64,000 bases of DNA from Helopsaltes ochotensis. Its lineage: Eukaryota > Chordata > Aves > Passeriformes > Locustellidae. The DNA is taken from assembly GCA_013400155.1 (NCBI GenBank), contig VXBM01000418.1, positions 382,180-446,179 of the forward strand. Direction: 5' to 3'. Below are positions 11,307-24,419 of the stretch, in pieces. Numbering within the stretch: position 1 is the first letter of the stretch; the number at the start of each line of letters is the position of its first letter. Below the pieces are notes generated by a model. That model was not told the origin of the DNA. It worked only from the letters and a program-made list of their open reading frames with translations, and searched no databases. Made by a program: the position numbers and the translations under genes.

Positions 11307-14300
11307 GAAAAAGTCTCATTCCTATGGAATAAAAGGATCCAAGTTAGAAAAAGTATAAGTATGCCTCTGCTTGCAACAAAGTCCCTTCAATCTGCATTTA
11401 AATAAAGGTATTGACTATGTAAAACACAAGGCTGCCCAAGGAAGAACATAAATAGTGTTTGCCAGGCATAGTGTTTGATGTGGGCTTCCACATAAGGTAT
11501 TGAAGGCACACATCGGTAAATCCTGAACCTGCCAACTCTTTCCTGTGCAGTGTCACTCCAGTCTAGTTAGAGTGTATTTAGAAAGTAGCTAAACACACTT
11601 TTGTGGAAATCAACATAAATAACACAGCAATTCATACATTTGCAGCAGACAGCTTCTAATGCACATTATTAACTGAAAATAAAATCTCAGCATTTATCTT
11701 ATATGTTATTTTATCCTTAAAAAAATCTGATGCCGAGTATGACTGAGAATATAATACCCTAAAGTTTAAGACTGGTTTGTAAACACAGTCCCTAGTGTCT
11801 ACTATTGATCTTTTGCTATTTTAATGCATTTTTACTGACCGACATGTCCTGTGGTAAAGAATATTGCCTAAATTAGTTATCTGATTGGTTCTTTTGATTA
11901 ATGATGGGACTGTGCTTCATTACACATGACAACATGATCAGAATAATCACTGCAGCCATAGAAGTTGGGACTGGCATTTTTTATTCCTTCATTTTTAAAG
12001 TTCATTTATAAAATTATTTAATGTATACGTCCTAAGTTGTAATTTATTTACATGACACTTTTTTCGATGGGAACTGTTGTACTGTGTCACAAATGGCTAA
12101 GAAAACAAGGTAAACTAGATGTACAAATCAATGTCTTCTGGCTCAAGGGGAAAAAAACATAATCAAGATTCAAGAGCTGACCTTGTCCAAAGTCCAACTT
12201 GTCACACAACAAACAGTGAGGTGCCCAACAAATCACTGGGATCAGCAGGATGTATTCAAAGAAATGTTTAAATGACATTATTCCTTGCTGAAGTTCTTAC
12301 CAAAACTTCAGAGATTGTGTATGTCGGGGTGGAATCAGCCCAGGACCCCTATCTGCAGTATTTTGGTCCTTTGGTTTCCCTACAGTGTAACCTGCACCTG
12401 AGTGCAGGGTGGACACACCCAAGCAGGGAAATGCCTCCCCCAGCATCTGCTGAGATTCCATCAGATGCAGCACAGCGTTTCTGACATCCCTTCCTGGACG
12501 GGGCCATTGCCAAGCAACTGACCTGCAAAGCCACACCAGGCAGCAAATGGGTCTGCAGGGTGAAAAGGTTTCTTCCTTAAACCCCAGAGCCAATCTGAGC
12601 AACTACTGACAACCTGCAATTGCACACCCTTAAATTCTGCAAAATTAAACCGCGCTTTGTGTAGGGACCACGACCAGATGTGCTGCTCAGCATCATCTTA
12701 TCCCTGTGCTATCTGCCATGGTTTATAGCACCTTCACATGCATTGAGGTTCTTGATTGCTTTTTAGTAGGTCATTCTGGGATTGATCTGTTTGAATTTAT
12801 AAGGACATGCATGCCACCTTATGTCATGTTGATGAATGATTCAAAATTTTAAATGGCAATTCAACATTTAATGTTTTGAAAAATGTTTAAATGGTGTCAT
12901 GCACAGAATAAATGGCAGCTTTCATTTTCTTTCTTCAAAATTCCCTGCCAGCCTGTTTACACGATGTTGACAGACATTTTAGCGTTTGCCAGAGAAATAA
13001 TGTGAAGGGTTGGATACTTGCCATAAAATGGTTTCCTCTCTATGGCAAGTGTGGAAACAAATGTGTGCATGCACAGTATATACACACACATATATTTTTA
13101 ACATATTTCCAAACAACAACAACAAAAAAGGGTTGTTTGCTGTTACAACTCCAGAAATGTATCTCTAAGCAGGACTAACCCCAGAAGAGGTAGGAACTCA
13201 GAGCTGGCAGGAGCCAGAGCACGACTGACTCCTGGCTGAGTCCAGCTCACTGTGTACAATGTGACACATTCACTGCAAAGCTCAGGAAGGCCCTTGCTGG
13301 TCAGCAGCTCAACAAGTTGAATTTCAACCCCAAATTTTGTTAAATTTTGATGCCACAACTAAAGAGTGCATTTGTAACCTGGATACTGCCTATGCAGATA
13401 TACTCATCTTTTAACTGTCCCATCTTTATTATGCTTTGTCTCACTCTAAGACTTTATTGTACTGGCTCCATATAACACATTATCTGCATATAAAAATAAA
13501 TGTCTTTCCAGATTTAGGGCCCAATCCTTTATATACAAATGCCCTTCAAATGGATCTCAACATTACTGCAATAGATTTTCCTTCTGGGATTGCAAGGGGA
13601 AGGCTGATCTTTGTTGTGTGCAGTAAATCTGAAATTTAATCTGCCAATAATTCCATTTCCATGGAATAACTATGGATCTAGGGTGTGGCACTGAATCCAT
13701 TTTAGCTTGTGTTTAGAGGTTCACTTTGTGACTAACATTTGATAGTTCTGGTGGCATACCAAGTTTTTGTCTCCTGGGAAGAGATTGCTATTGTACGAAA
13801 TATGTTTAACCATGGTTAACCACCCTTTGACTTCTCATATAACTGGTTCCAGCTGTATAAAGGCTGTTTGGTGTTACCTTTGCATGTAGGTGACTGAAAC
13901 ATTAATGTTTCTTTTATGAAAGCAATTCTGAATGATGGATTGATACACAGAGTTTATGATTCTTGTGCTCCAGGATAGTTTGGTACCACCAAATAGAAAC
14001 TGTGACCAGTCAATGAAATGACAGCATTTCAGGGCCTTCTGAATCAGGGCCTATCTCAAAAGCAGTTGCAAACTACTGAATGGGTCACTGAGTTTTACTA
14101 TTAGAGGTATATGAAATATTAGAGGGCATTGAAGGTTTCACACTGTACTTGAAAAGTAATTTTTTAATTGGCACATGCACAAACAGAAGAGAAAATATTT
14201 TTTTTCCTCTTGGAATTGATGAATATGTTATATATTCATGGACCTTTACTTCCAGCTAAGGAATTGATGCATTTATATATTCAGAAGTTGTTTTCTATCA

Positions 14301-15538
14301 ATACAAGCAGATAATTGGTCACCCTAGTCAAATCTCTGTTTGTCTGTCTATGTGCTGCTTAAAAGTTTACCAATTCATAAAGTACTTTTAGGAGCTTGTT
14401 GTATGGCAATGCAACTTTTTATGCATTATAGGATTAGAGCATGTGAAACTGATGTTGGATATGCAAGTTTTATGTTAATCTGATTAAATGAATGGAGAAT
14501 TGCCCAATGCAATCATTTGAAATATTCAAAAAGTTTGTGTGGAACTTGATGGAAATTATCACCTTGAGGCTGCCAAACCCATGAAGGAACTTTGCATTTG
14601 CAATAATATTTACCTATTTAGCATTAAAAACCATATATATAGTGTTTTTGTAATGAATTAAGATTAGTCCATCAAGGAGAGGCTTGTTAGAACTGGAAAT
14701 GCAACAGTCACCACTACCTAGGTATGTTAAATGTTGGATGAAGTGTATTAGAGTGGTTTTACTCATACTGCACGTTTTCTTACAAAAAGAAATGCAAAGG
14801 CATCTATATTATTTTATCACTTTAGTATTTGTTTATTTTCCCTAAAAATAAAATGACTTGATTTAAGTGTGTGATGCTATTTACTTGAATTTTAAAGCCT
14901 CGCATAAGATTATACAGCAGATTGAAATGCATACTTATGTCTGTTTCTTTCATTGGACAGCTATGCTAAAGCAAATAAAATCAAACACATACATTCCCTC
15001 TCAGTGGTTTACAAACTGTAAGTGATGGGAGGAAAAACCTGCAGCCATTCCACTGAATTCTATTATTGACAACAGCAGAAGTAAAAAAATTAGAAAACAA
15101 ATCCCTTTTTAAATAAAATGAAGTAAAAGACCTACATTGCTTGGAGGAAATGCTAATTGAAAATACCTTGCTAATGCTAGCTAGTCACAGGAAGGAAACA
15201 TTAAGTTATTATTTTTAATAATGTTTACAAGTATATCCAGCCATTTCCAGCCAGTGAAAAATGTTAGCCTTGGTAAAATGTGGCAGTGCTACTTTTCACT
15301 GGTGATGCTGCTCATCTTCTCTCTGATAGCAATCATTAATTTTATTTTTTAACCCAGTCTTCAAATGAAGACAGATGAGCAGGAGAGTTTTAAATGCAAG
15401 CTGCTTATGTTCAGAAAAATGGCTGCGAGATTACAGATCACTGTGCCTGAGCTGAGTCCAGCGACTGTTTGGAAAGGGGGAGAAAAAAACAAACAAGCAT
15501 TAGGTGAGCAACAAACAGGCAGAGCCTGAGTGTGTCTC
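11307..15538. other. AT-rich single-copy non-coding DNA
   Basis: Long AT-rich stretch with no gene or recognised transposon. There is a small CA/TA-rich patch at about 13081-13100. The long frame on the minus strand at 12297-12602 has no identifiable domain. Confidence 0.5.
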
Positions 15539-15563
15539 TGTGTGTGTGTGTGTGTGTGTGTGT
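15539..15563. repeat. (TG)12 microsatellite
   Basis: Uninterrupted TG dinucleotides preceded by an imperfect TGTGTCTC segment. Likely polymorphic. Confidence 0.95.
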
Positions 15564-15649
15564 ATAGAAGGGTGTGTGCCCCTGCCTGCGTTTTGGGATG
15601 TGAGGGGACCACAGGGAGGGAGAGGTAAAAGAGTCCTGCACAATGGTGC

Positions 15650-15760
15650 AGCAATCCAATTCATTTCCTAATTGCTATGGAGATCCACAGATATGAATAT
15701 TGCTAATTGCTCTTGATAATTTTAATGCTACGTTTTAACATCTATTTTTCATTAGTAGCA
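15650..15760. promoter_or_regulatory. Possible enhancer with duplicated CTAATTGCT word
   Basis: The 9-mer CTAATTGCT occurs at 15668-15676 and again at 15703-15711, with starts 35 bp apart. Each copy contains the TAATTG core bound by many homeodomain proteins. The segment is free of simple repeats and has further TAAT words downstream. This resembles vertebrate developmental non-coding elements, but no alignment was run, and AT-rich DNA yields TAAT words by chance. Confidence 0.3.
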
Positions 15761-17032
15761 GCAGGATAGTTAGAGACCAGAGTATGTAATACATCACATT
15801 GCTGGGAACGTGATCCTGCAGCCTTTTATTTGTCCTTTTAGCATCACCAGTGTTGTATTTTTAGTCAAGTGTCAATGAGCACAATGTAGTTTCTACATCT
15901 TTTAAGCTGTGATTTTTACTATCTGACAGCTTTACCTCAGTTCTTTCTTACCACAGACACACTGGATTTGTCCTCACACTCCCAATGCTCACAAGACTGA
16001 AGTTTTTAGACTTGGTCCTGCGCACCGTGACCTCATTATTTGGTTATTTGGGTCCACCTTGTTGTACTTTTGGAAAGGAAGAGGTGACTTGGGCAGCGCA
16101 TTCATAACAACAAGAGGCAGTTTAAAGTCTCCTCATGCAGTGTAGTAGAGAGCTGGCTGTGTCCCACACTGTCAGTGCATTGCCCTGGACAGAGCTCCCA
16201 AACACCCTCCTCGCTGTATCCCCACGGGTGACCAAAACCCAGCTGCAGGGGCTGGGTGTCCCTGTGCTGCTCAGGAGAGAACTCCTCTGTCTCGTCAAAG
16301 GGAGATTCTTAAAATAAAAGTCCAAAACTGATTAGATTAAGCCAGAACTTTCCTGTGAAAGGATGGAAGGGCAGATCTGGGACTTTTAACTCAGCTCAGG
16401 TATAGGGATGTGGTACCTGCAGTCAGGGAGAGCAGTCCCTGCAGCTCCTCTAACGGGCAATTTTTGATCAGTTCTTGTAAGGAGCTCTTCTGGCTCAGCG
16501 TTTGAGCAAAGACAGCATTGAACATGCCTCCCCTACACTTCAGGGTTTTCTGCCAGCCCAACTGCTCCTGGGGAGTGACCTTGTCTCTAGGAATTAGGCC
16601 TTTCGTTACAGTCCCTTGTAAGGAGTTGAGAGAGGATTAATTGGTTTGCTCACTGCAGTTTCTGGAAGTATCTCACATTTTTCAGTGGAAGATGACTCTG
16701 GAAGTACTTTCCTACAGTGAAACAAATCCCTGCCAAAATAAAATGATGAATCTTGAATATTACTGGCAGCATTTCATGCCAATTTTTGAACAGTTCGTTT
16801 CTATCTGCACCTCCGTTGCACGCGTTGGGTGAGTCTAATGCCCAGCTGTCAGTGTTTTCCTCCTGAGTTGACCATCAGTATGGGGAGCACAGGTGCAAGT
16901 GTCCTGAGCTCCCCCAGGCCACACATGGGAGGCATGAACTGGGCTCAGCAGAAACCCACCACCCTGTCAGGGCAGATGTGAGTCTGCATCTGAGACTGAG
17001 GATGGCTCCTGTGAGAAAATGCTTGTGGGGTG
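15761..17032. other. Single-copy non-coding DNA
   Basis: Mixed-composition DNA. Short frames around 16122-16325 are open on both strands. Nothing recognised. Confidence 0.5.
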
Positions 17033-17067
17033 AAGTAACATTTCACAGCAAAGGTGAAATGTTACTT
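17033..17067. repeat. Perfect 14-bp inverted repeat, 7-nt loop
   Basis: The arms at 17033-17046 and 17054-17067 are exact reverse complements around a 7-nt spacer. If transcribed, this would fold into a short perfect hairpin. The stem is shorter than a typical pre-microRNA stem (about 22 bp or more), so I do not call a microRNA. It may be a remnant of a palindromic transposon or a cruciform-prone site. Confidence 0.8.
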
Positions 17068-19451
17068 AAGACTTTTTATTTTCCTCTACAGTCACAGCAC
17101 CCGTACCTGGGAGAGCACTAAAAAAATCTTCAAGGGAAAAGATTTTTTCAAGAATTACCAGAATAGCCTCGTCCTTGTGGTGGGCTAACATGCCTATCCT
17201 CACCTGGCAGAGGGCGAGCAGACACCCTGCTGAGGTCTGGTTGTCCTGAGGCACTAGGTGGGAGAGGTTTTGCCCTCAGCAGTGAGGAGGAAAGGGGTTG
17301 CTGCCCTTCCTGGGGCCAGCAGCAGCCACAGGAAGTGTTTTGGTGCTTGCCCTTGAAAGGCTGCAACACCTGAGAGATTGCCTGGAAGCTTTCAGGATTT
17401 TCATGGGGTAGCTATGGGAGTGAATCAAATAACCCATGGATATTTAACTCCTGTTCTAGCTCTCTTTCTACACTTAGCTGAAGGGGTTGTTTGGTGCAAA
17501 ACCAGCCCTTGAAAGGTGAAAGCAGCTTCTTGATGATGGCAGGTCCTGGGTGGTGGCAGTGGCTCTCTTGCATTTCTCACAAGGTGAATGCAGAGGTAGA
17601 GAGAAAGTTGGAGAGTGGTGGGAGGTGTGCTGAGAGCTAACAAAGGCCTTCAAAGTAAGAGTGATGTTAGAGGGTGTCAGGAGGCAGAAGGTGCCAGCTG
17701 CCTGACAAAAGAAATATCATTACTCACTATTAAAGAACACTCCAGATGCTTGATATAGTCATGGGTGTTCTTCTGAAAATTTTTTTAGCAAAACTCCTAG
17801 CCTGCCTACAATATTGTTTTCTGGAGTCCAGGCCAAAATCTGTGAGCTTTTGTCCAAGCAAATAGACTGTGAATCTCATAAGTAAGAACCAGTCTTACTG
17901 CTTAATGCTGCAGAGTGGTGGTTGCCTCTTCAAAAATACTAAAATCCTCTTCACACTGTCTCACTCCTCCGGGACATCATTACTAACAGGGACAGATTGT
18001 GCAGATCCTCTCTCAGCAGTCCAGGGTGGGATGAACATTTGCTCTAGGCACTCTCCAGTGTTTCTGCATCATAGATCTCTCTCCATCTCCACTCTCTTCC
18101 GTGCCTTTATAACGAGCTAATGGACAACTGTTACTCACGCCTAGAGATGTGTCTGTATCAAGAAAAATGAAAGCATGAAAAAATGAAAAAGTTCATCTGT
18201 TAACTTTCATTGGCAGAAATGTTATAGTGGATTGTACTCAAGCTGCAGGACTCTTCCCAGACTTTACAAGCACAGGGGTGATTGAAACAGAATGGGAAAA
18301 AAATGGTGTTAAAACAGGACTGCTGAAATTAAACAGGTTGAAAGTTGTCTGGCAGCTCCAAATACAGCAGAGAAGTATAGCCCTAGAGTGCAGCAAATTT
18401 AATCTTTGAACAGGTTTATTGTTTTATCAGGTTTTTGTTTAAGAAGGGTTTCATTATATATAACATTGAGATAAATTTTTACATAGCAGATTTATTCAAC
18501 AGGTTTATCCCTTTAACAGCCCTCATTGTATTTCAGCAGTTGGTGCGTGGGGTCTTATACATCAAGCAAGTTTATTACTTTATCAAGTATGAATTTAAAG
18601 AAGTTTTCCTAATAATAGAAGATGTGTGGAGATTTATAGGCAGCACATTGTTCTATTCAGTGTTTGAGCTGTTTTACCTAATGTAAGCTACATCGCAGCT
18701 ACATGACAATGCTGCTCCAAATGGTGGTAATTGTGCTGTAACTCATACTATCTTCCCACCACTGTAATAGATCTCACTTTGCTGTCCCAGTGCTTTAAAA
18801 ACCCTTAAAAGTCCAAGTACAACTACCCTGACTAAATTGTCTCTGTAAATTAGAAGAACAAAGTGAGGTAAAAAGCAGTATTGACATTAGTAAGTAAAAG
18901 GATTGTGCTGAGCTGTTTTGATAAAAATTCAGTACTTCTGGACTGCAGGAATTACAGATCCTCCAAAATGGGATGGAGAACTTGCTTTGGCATCTGCGAT
19001 AGGCAACTAGCAGTGTTTGGTGTCATCATAAATTTTTGATCCAAAGGTTTTCTTCCAAAAATATCCATTACTGATTATTCAATCCGGAAATCAGTTTTGG
19101 AAGTTATATCTGCCAGAGGAAATGGCATGAAAATTCAGGCAGCTGTCCCTGATTTGTGGCTCTTGCTAAGGAAAGTAATTAAAGAATACTTGGGGTTTAT
19201 GGCTTTTTTTAGGATTGTTTTAATCTTTCTGCTTCTGCTTGGAAGGAGAAAAGTAATATTAAAAAAAAAATCCTTTGAGATGTAAAGTTAGTTCCCTATA
19301 AATGTTATTATTATTTTTGTACTTCTACAGCATGCAATTCAAATCAAGCTGTACCTCACTGATTTGTTCTAATGACAAAAGAAAGATCTATTGCAAATTT
19401 CTTCATGTTGTGAAGTAGCAATTAATTTGTAGAGCTGGTTCAGTGTTTGCT
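17068..19451. other. Single-copy non-coding DNA
   Basis: GC-richer at 17090-17640, then AT-rich. No gene or recognised repeat. Confidence 0.5.
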
Positions 19452-19492
19452 GATGAAATGTTTTCTTATTGGAAAATGCTGATTCATCAAAA
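19452..19492. repeat. Copy B of a small dispersed repeat
   Basis: Positions 19472-19492 match 793-813 with two CpG-type differences (TG and CA here). Positions 19454-19464 are the reverse complement of 816-826. The order differs between copies: the inverted arm lies upstream here and downstream in copy A. That suggests a palindromic parent element of which different halves survive. Family not identified. Confidence 0.45.
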
Positions 19493-20125
19493 CTAGCCTG
19501 TTTATAGATAAAAGTTAATTTAAATTTATTTGTCTCAGAAATATTGGAGGAAATCTGAAATTTGGTTGAATGACAACCTGTATGTCTGTAGTTTAAGTTA
19601 AAAGGATTGTTTTTAGAAACTGAAAATAATTTCAACAGAAATTAAGTGCTTCAAAATGAATGGATGATTTGTTTTGTACTGGGATATTTTTCTTTTTATT
19701 TCACACTTTGATTCATAAATACATTTGAGATTTTGGGTTTTCATCATGGCTTTGGACAAATCATTTCTTGTATCTCACATTTTTACAGATGAGTTTTCCT
19801 CCGAGTGCTTCAGGAAAAAAGTATAAAAAGAGTATTCCACTGCAAAATACACTGCAGGTTTACATTATGATGCAAGTAATCTGCAAATTTAATCCTTGCC
19901 TCTACTAGGTCCTGTTTTCCTGACACCTTTGCTCACATGAGGAGTTCTGCCCAAGGAAAGCTATTTGTGGTTATGGGATTCATCCAATAATTTGTGCTCC
20001 ATTGGCATGTTTACTTCTGAATATATTGTCTTGCTGCTCTCATATTAAAACCTTTCTGATCAGTGGGATGCTGCCATCTAAAATTTGAAAATTACTGGAC
20101 TTGTTTATTTGAGAGGGGAACATTA
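19493..20125. other. AT-rich non-coding DNA, nothing recognised
   Basis: Single-copy AT-rich sequence. The remainder of the dispersed element may lie here in decayed form, but I cannot trace it. Confidence 0.45.
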
Positions 20126-20151
20126 AGCCATGTCTTAGTTTAGACATGGCT
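20126..20151. repeat. Perfect 10-bp inverted repeat, 6-nt loop
   Basis: The arms at 20126-20135 and 20142-20151 are exact reverse complements around a TAGTTT spacer. It is too short for a microRNA precursor. Chance formation is possible in 64 kb. Confidence 0.75.
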
Positions 20152-22892
20152 GTATTTGTACTTATAAAACCCTTCTTGTGAACCCAGGAATTAGTACAAT
20201 GTGATAGCTCTAATAAAATAGGTGCACTTCGTGCAGTAATCACACAGCTCTTTTCAGTGGTTCTAGTATAGAAGTTCCTACTTTTAAAGACTAATTTGAT
20301 TGACATCTACTTGATATTCTGTGATGACTTTGACATATAGTATATCTGGTTGACAGGTGCGTTGGGTGTACTCTACAGATATAGATAGACTTAAAAATGT
20401 ATTTTCTAGAGGTAATTGTATGGTTTAGATAAAATCCGCAGTTCCTCCCAATGTAACTGTTATAACTGGCAGCTCTCAGCTCATGAAATATTCTAGTTTA
20501 AGACCACTTAAAAAAAGAGACTGGCACTTTGGATGAACAGATAAATTCAGTGAGTTTTGTCACTGCCTTTAGTGTGGCCAGGAGCTATGGCAGATCTCCT
20601 GCTTCGACAGGACTAGGGTAGAGAGGGAGTTGGCACTTTACCTTGCTCCTGCTTCCCAAGCATTGCTGGGCTGTGCCCTGAGCTTTCCTCCTCCCTCCCA
20701 ACTGTGTGTTGCTTGTCTTTATACCACTCCCAGTGGGACAAAACCACCTTTTGTTTATGTTAACTTGATTCCACTGGCATCACTGGGATTATTTTTCACT
20801 TCTAATTTCAGGTCAAATTTCTGTAGCATCTTTAGGCAAGGGGTGGGAGGAAGATATCAGAGGGAGATGTTAAGTATTGTTTCAAAATTATGAGGCTCTT
20901 GAAGCCAGGAGTTTGATATTATGAACATTTGTTTCATGCTTCAAGAAAGGCTTGGGTACGTTCATGTTAAATTGGGTTTTTTTTCCTGAATCTTATGCTT
21001 TTTATTTAACAGGCATGTTTGAGGATGACAAGCACTGTCCTTCATTTATAAGACTGCTGACAATCCAACTCTGCTGAGCTCCAGTGTGGTGTTGATGGTG
21101 CCTTTATGCTTGCATGGTTTCCTACTGCTTGGTGCTCTTGCTCTTCCTGAATCCTCATAACTGCTGGAGCCTTCCTTGAAAGTTTTGATGTATCTAACAC
21201 AGTTGAGGGTCTGGCACGGTGGCCCTGCCACATGAGGTGTTGTGGTGCAAAGTTACAGCAGCACTGGCACCAGCCAGGCACAGTCTCTGCTCTGTTCCTG
21301 CATAACCTTCGTTCTCCCACACTTCCAAATTGCTCTATGGAGATGATCCATTAAGAATCACAATAAAGCTTGAATGTTTGAATAACCTTTGAAATTATTG
21401 ACAAATCGGCCCCAATGGACTGCCTAGGAGCCTAATGTAGAAGAAAGAGATCGATGACGATGCTGCAGAGACAGGATCCAGGCTGCCCAAGCAAGGGGAT
21501 ATGTTATATGATTTTTGCGTGCTGCCACTGGAGCACAAACATAGCAGGAATGAGGCACTCTTTGAGTGGACCTGCTTTTCTTCTTGTGTCCTTTTGGCAG
21601 GTTGACTTCACCAGGTGCCTTCTCACAGCAGGGCCTGGGTGCATCAGGAGCTTTGGAAGAAGTGACAAGCTGAAGCCACCAAGGGCTATAACCCAGCTAT
21701 AACTTAACATAAGCTTGAAGTTTATGTTGAGTGAACCTGGAAACTCCAATGCACCTTCTCATCTCTGCAATTTCACCCACCATGAATTCACTCCAAATCC
21801 TGGTATGATCCCTGCTGCCATCACATAGAAGCATCTGTAATCTAAAACATCAATTCAGCCACTAACTAGCCTCAAATTATTTCCAGTTTTCAACTTGGGA
21901 AGAAGTAGATTGTTCAGAATCTCAAAAGAAGTTTGTTTTAAAACCCAAGTCACCACTATTTGAGTCAAGTTCATGTTACTTTCCTTCCTTCCATTCTCAT
22001 GAGGACTGAGATCCTCGGGTTTAACCATTTCCATAGGAGTCCTGGCTGCGGGCAAGGGCTGGCGCAAGGGCCGTGTTCACATTTTTCACTCTCTGATTTT
22101 TTTGGGCAACCCAGGAGTTTTGAAGTCAATATGCATATACTTGAAAAGTAAATAACAGATTTAATTTATTAATGGCTGTTACACCCTATTCTACAGGAAA
22201 AAGCACTATTTAGCAGAGTTTTTTCGTAAAGCTTAGATGTTTAGTGGACTAATGCTCCTTTACTCCACTCTTCTTTTGGCAGATAAATGTGTCCCACCCA
22301 GGCCTGTTTGGCACAACAGTGACCTCTAAAGGCTGGTTAGATTAATGGTGTCTCCAGACTTGTCTGGCTTTAATTCTCATTTAAAGGTAGATGTGTGGCT
22401 CTGTATCAGGTGTTAGCCCCTTCATGCTGAGCACATCTTTAGAAAGGTCAGCTCTTGGTAGGATCTGAAAGCCTGCTCCTTTTCCCTTGTGCTGTATAAA
22501 GGCACCTGACCTTTCAGTGATCCTAATTTCTCTTCCTTTCCTCTTCCCTCCACCCTCCCTCCAGCCTATTATTTATTGAAGTGGAAAGGACTTTTTCCCC
22601 ACTCTTTTTTCCTCCAAATATTTTCTAAAATAAGTGACCCAAACTAGTGATGACACAAGTTAAAATCCAGGCTACCTTGATATTTCACCAGGAACCTCCT
22701 CTTTTCAGGGCAATCCCATTGTGCAAAATTTGGAGCTGTGGATATGGTTGTGCTCTCCCTTGCACTGGGAGACCCTATGTTATTTTTAGTAGATGAGTGC
22801 ATTTAAACGCCAAGAGATATATATATATTGGGGGGGGTTCACTTTAAAATGTATTTCCCACTAATACCTAGAAACTGGTGTTTGATTGGGCC
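20152..22892. other. Single-copy non-coding DNA
   Basis: Mixed AT-rich and neutral DNA. Open frames near 21042-21320 and 21454-21749 lie on both strands and match nothing that I know. A short TA run with a G run sits at about 22817-22840. Confidence 0.5.
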
Positions 22893-23060
22893 GGTTAAAG
22901 ATGGGAAGAAGAAGGAATAAAGCCCAGGGGAAGAGGCAAGAGAGGATAATGGGTTAGTGAGGGTTGAAATAAAGCAGAGGAAGCAGAGTGTAAATATGAG
23001 CAAAGGGGCAAAGTGAGAAGGGGGACAATGAAGACCTGGGGGAAATAGGAAAGCCTTGAG
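22893..23060. repeat. Purine-rich strand-asymmetric tract
   Basis: The plus strand is strongly enriched in G and A over about 165 bp, with only scattered pyrimidines. The asymmetry accounts for the long minus-strand open frame at 22895-23143, which therefore needs no coding explanation. Such tracts can form triplex DNA. Confidence 0.6.
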
Positions 23061-24061
23061 TAATTGCAGGATTTTAAAGACAGCTGCAATGGGCAGGAGG
23101 CAAAAGTTGAAGCAAAACCTGCGATCCTAGTTAGACACCTCAATTATCACTGCAGCTTTGCAGCTGTGGGTTCTACATGTCTCCTGTTCAATTGACTTGC
23201 TGTCCCTTTCCCCAAACCACTTTACCTCTGCTTCTAAAGGGAAAGTTTTCTACTTTAACAGTTGTAATTTTTTTTTAATTGAAAAGTGACATGGTTTTGG
23301 CAAACTTGTTTTCTGTCAGCAAGAAGCTGGTTAGCTCTTTGGTTGGTTCCACTTCCCTGGGAACTATCACTAATTGATTTTTTTTGTTCAAATCACTGCA
23401 CTCCAGGGGCTTGTCTTTCTTGCTAAAATAAGACTAAAACCAACTACAGTTCGAGGTGGTATCCCTGCCTGGGCTGTTCAATTCTTAGACTTTTATCGTG
23501 AACATCTTTGCCCTTTTTGTATGGTCCTGATGGCATTCTCTGGTTGAGAATTTTTCTCCCAAATGGTTGATCTCTCCTACTCAGCTGGGGATTTCCTGCT
23601 TGTTTTTCTATGGAGCTGGGTTCATATGGGATTAATAAAAACGTCTTTTAATTCAGTTTGGCCAACTCCAGTGTAGAATGATTGAGAGAAGCACATTATA
23701 GATAAAATTATTTTGTTTTGGACCTCACAAGAGCACCCTTTTGCCCAGGTTTGTGACTCAGAACAATGAGATTCTGCTGGAGATTTATCACGTGCCTGGT
23801 GACAAGGAGCTGGAAAATTATCTAATATTACTCAAAAAGAGTGCACAATGCATGCAAAGCTGTTCAGAAACAATATTAGCCAGACTCATTATTAAAAACC
23901 TTCTAGAATTCAAAGTGTGACTGTAGACAAAAACTTAGCTTGAGGGGATGGGAAGGAAATGAAACACCCTGCGCTTTAAAGGACTCATACAAAAATGTTG
24001 TGAAGGAGAACTAGGCTCCAGTTTACAGGAATAAAACCAACAGCTGAGGCATCTGAGGAAG
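23061..24061. other. AT-rich non-coding DNA, nothing recognised
   Basis: No gene or recognised element. Confidence 0.5.
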
Positions 24062-24330
24062 ACGACGCTGTTCAAATTGCTGAGCAAAGCACGTCTGGGT
24101 CTGAGGAGTGGGTTCACCCCCTGGCCATCCCCAGAGAGAGGCACAAGCCCCCCAGGAGCACCGAGGGGCCCTCTGTGGTGACAACCGCGTGCGCAGGCAA
24201 AGGCAGAGCGACCACGGCTCGGTGGGGAGGCTGTGGGGCTGTCCCTGCCCAAGGGTCGCGAGCTGTCGGCTTTGCCTCTGCTTGATTAGCACTCCCTGTG
24301 ACCAGGGGCACTTCGGATGTACCGCACTCT
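24062..24330. promoter_or_regulatory. CpG cluster (small orphan island)
   Basis: About 15 CpGs lie in roughly 260 bp (counted by eye) with almost none in the flanking kilobase on the left. All three minus-strand frames and at least one plus-strand frame are open here, as is usual in GC-rich DNA. It directly precedes a constrained-looking segment at 24420-24620, so the pair could be a promoter or enhancer unit. I see no TATA box and no convincing splice donor. Confidence 0.35.
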
Positions 24331-24419
24331 GTTTATGTTTTTGGTTCTTATAATGAAAATGAGATCCCTCGTGTAGCCCTCTGCCATTTTGCACGTCAAA
24401 CTGAAAGTATATATGCTCG

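Noticed and set aside
17033..17067. MicroRNA precursor
   Set aside because: The stem is only 14 bp with a 7-nt loop; no known microRNA seed was recognised and flanking pairing does not extend.
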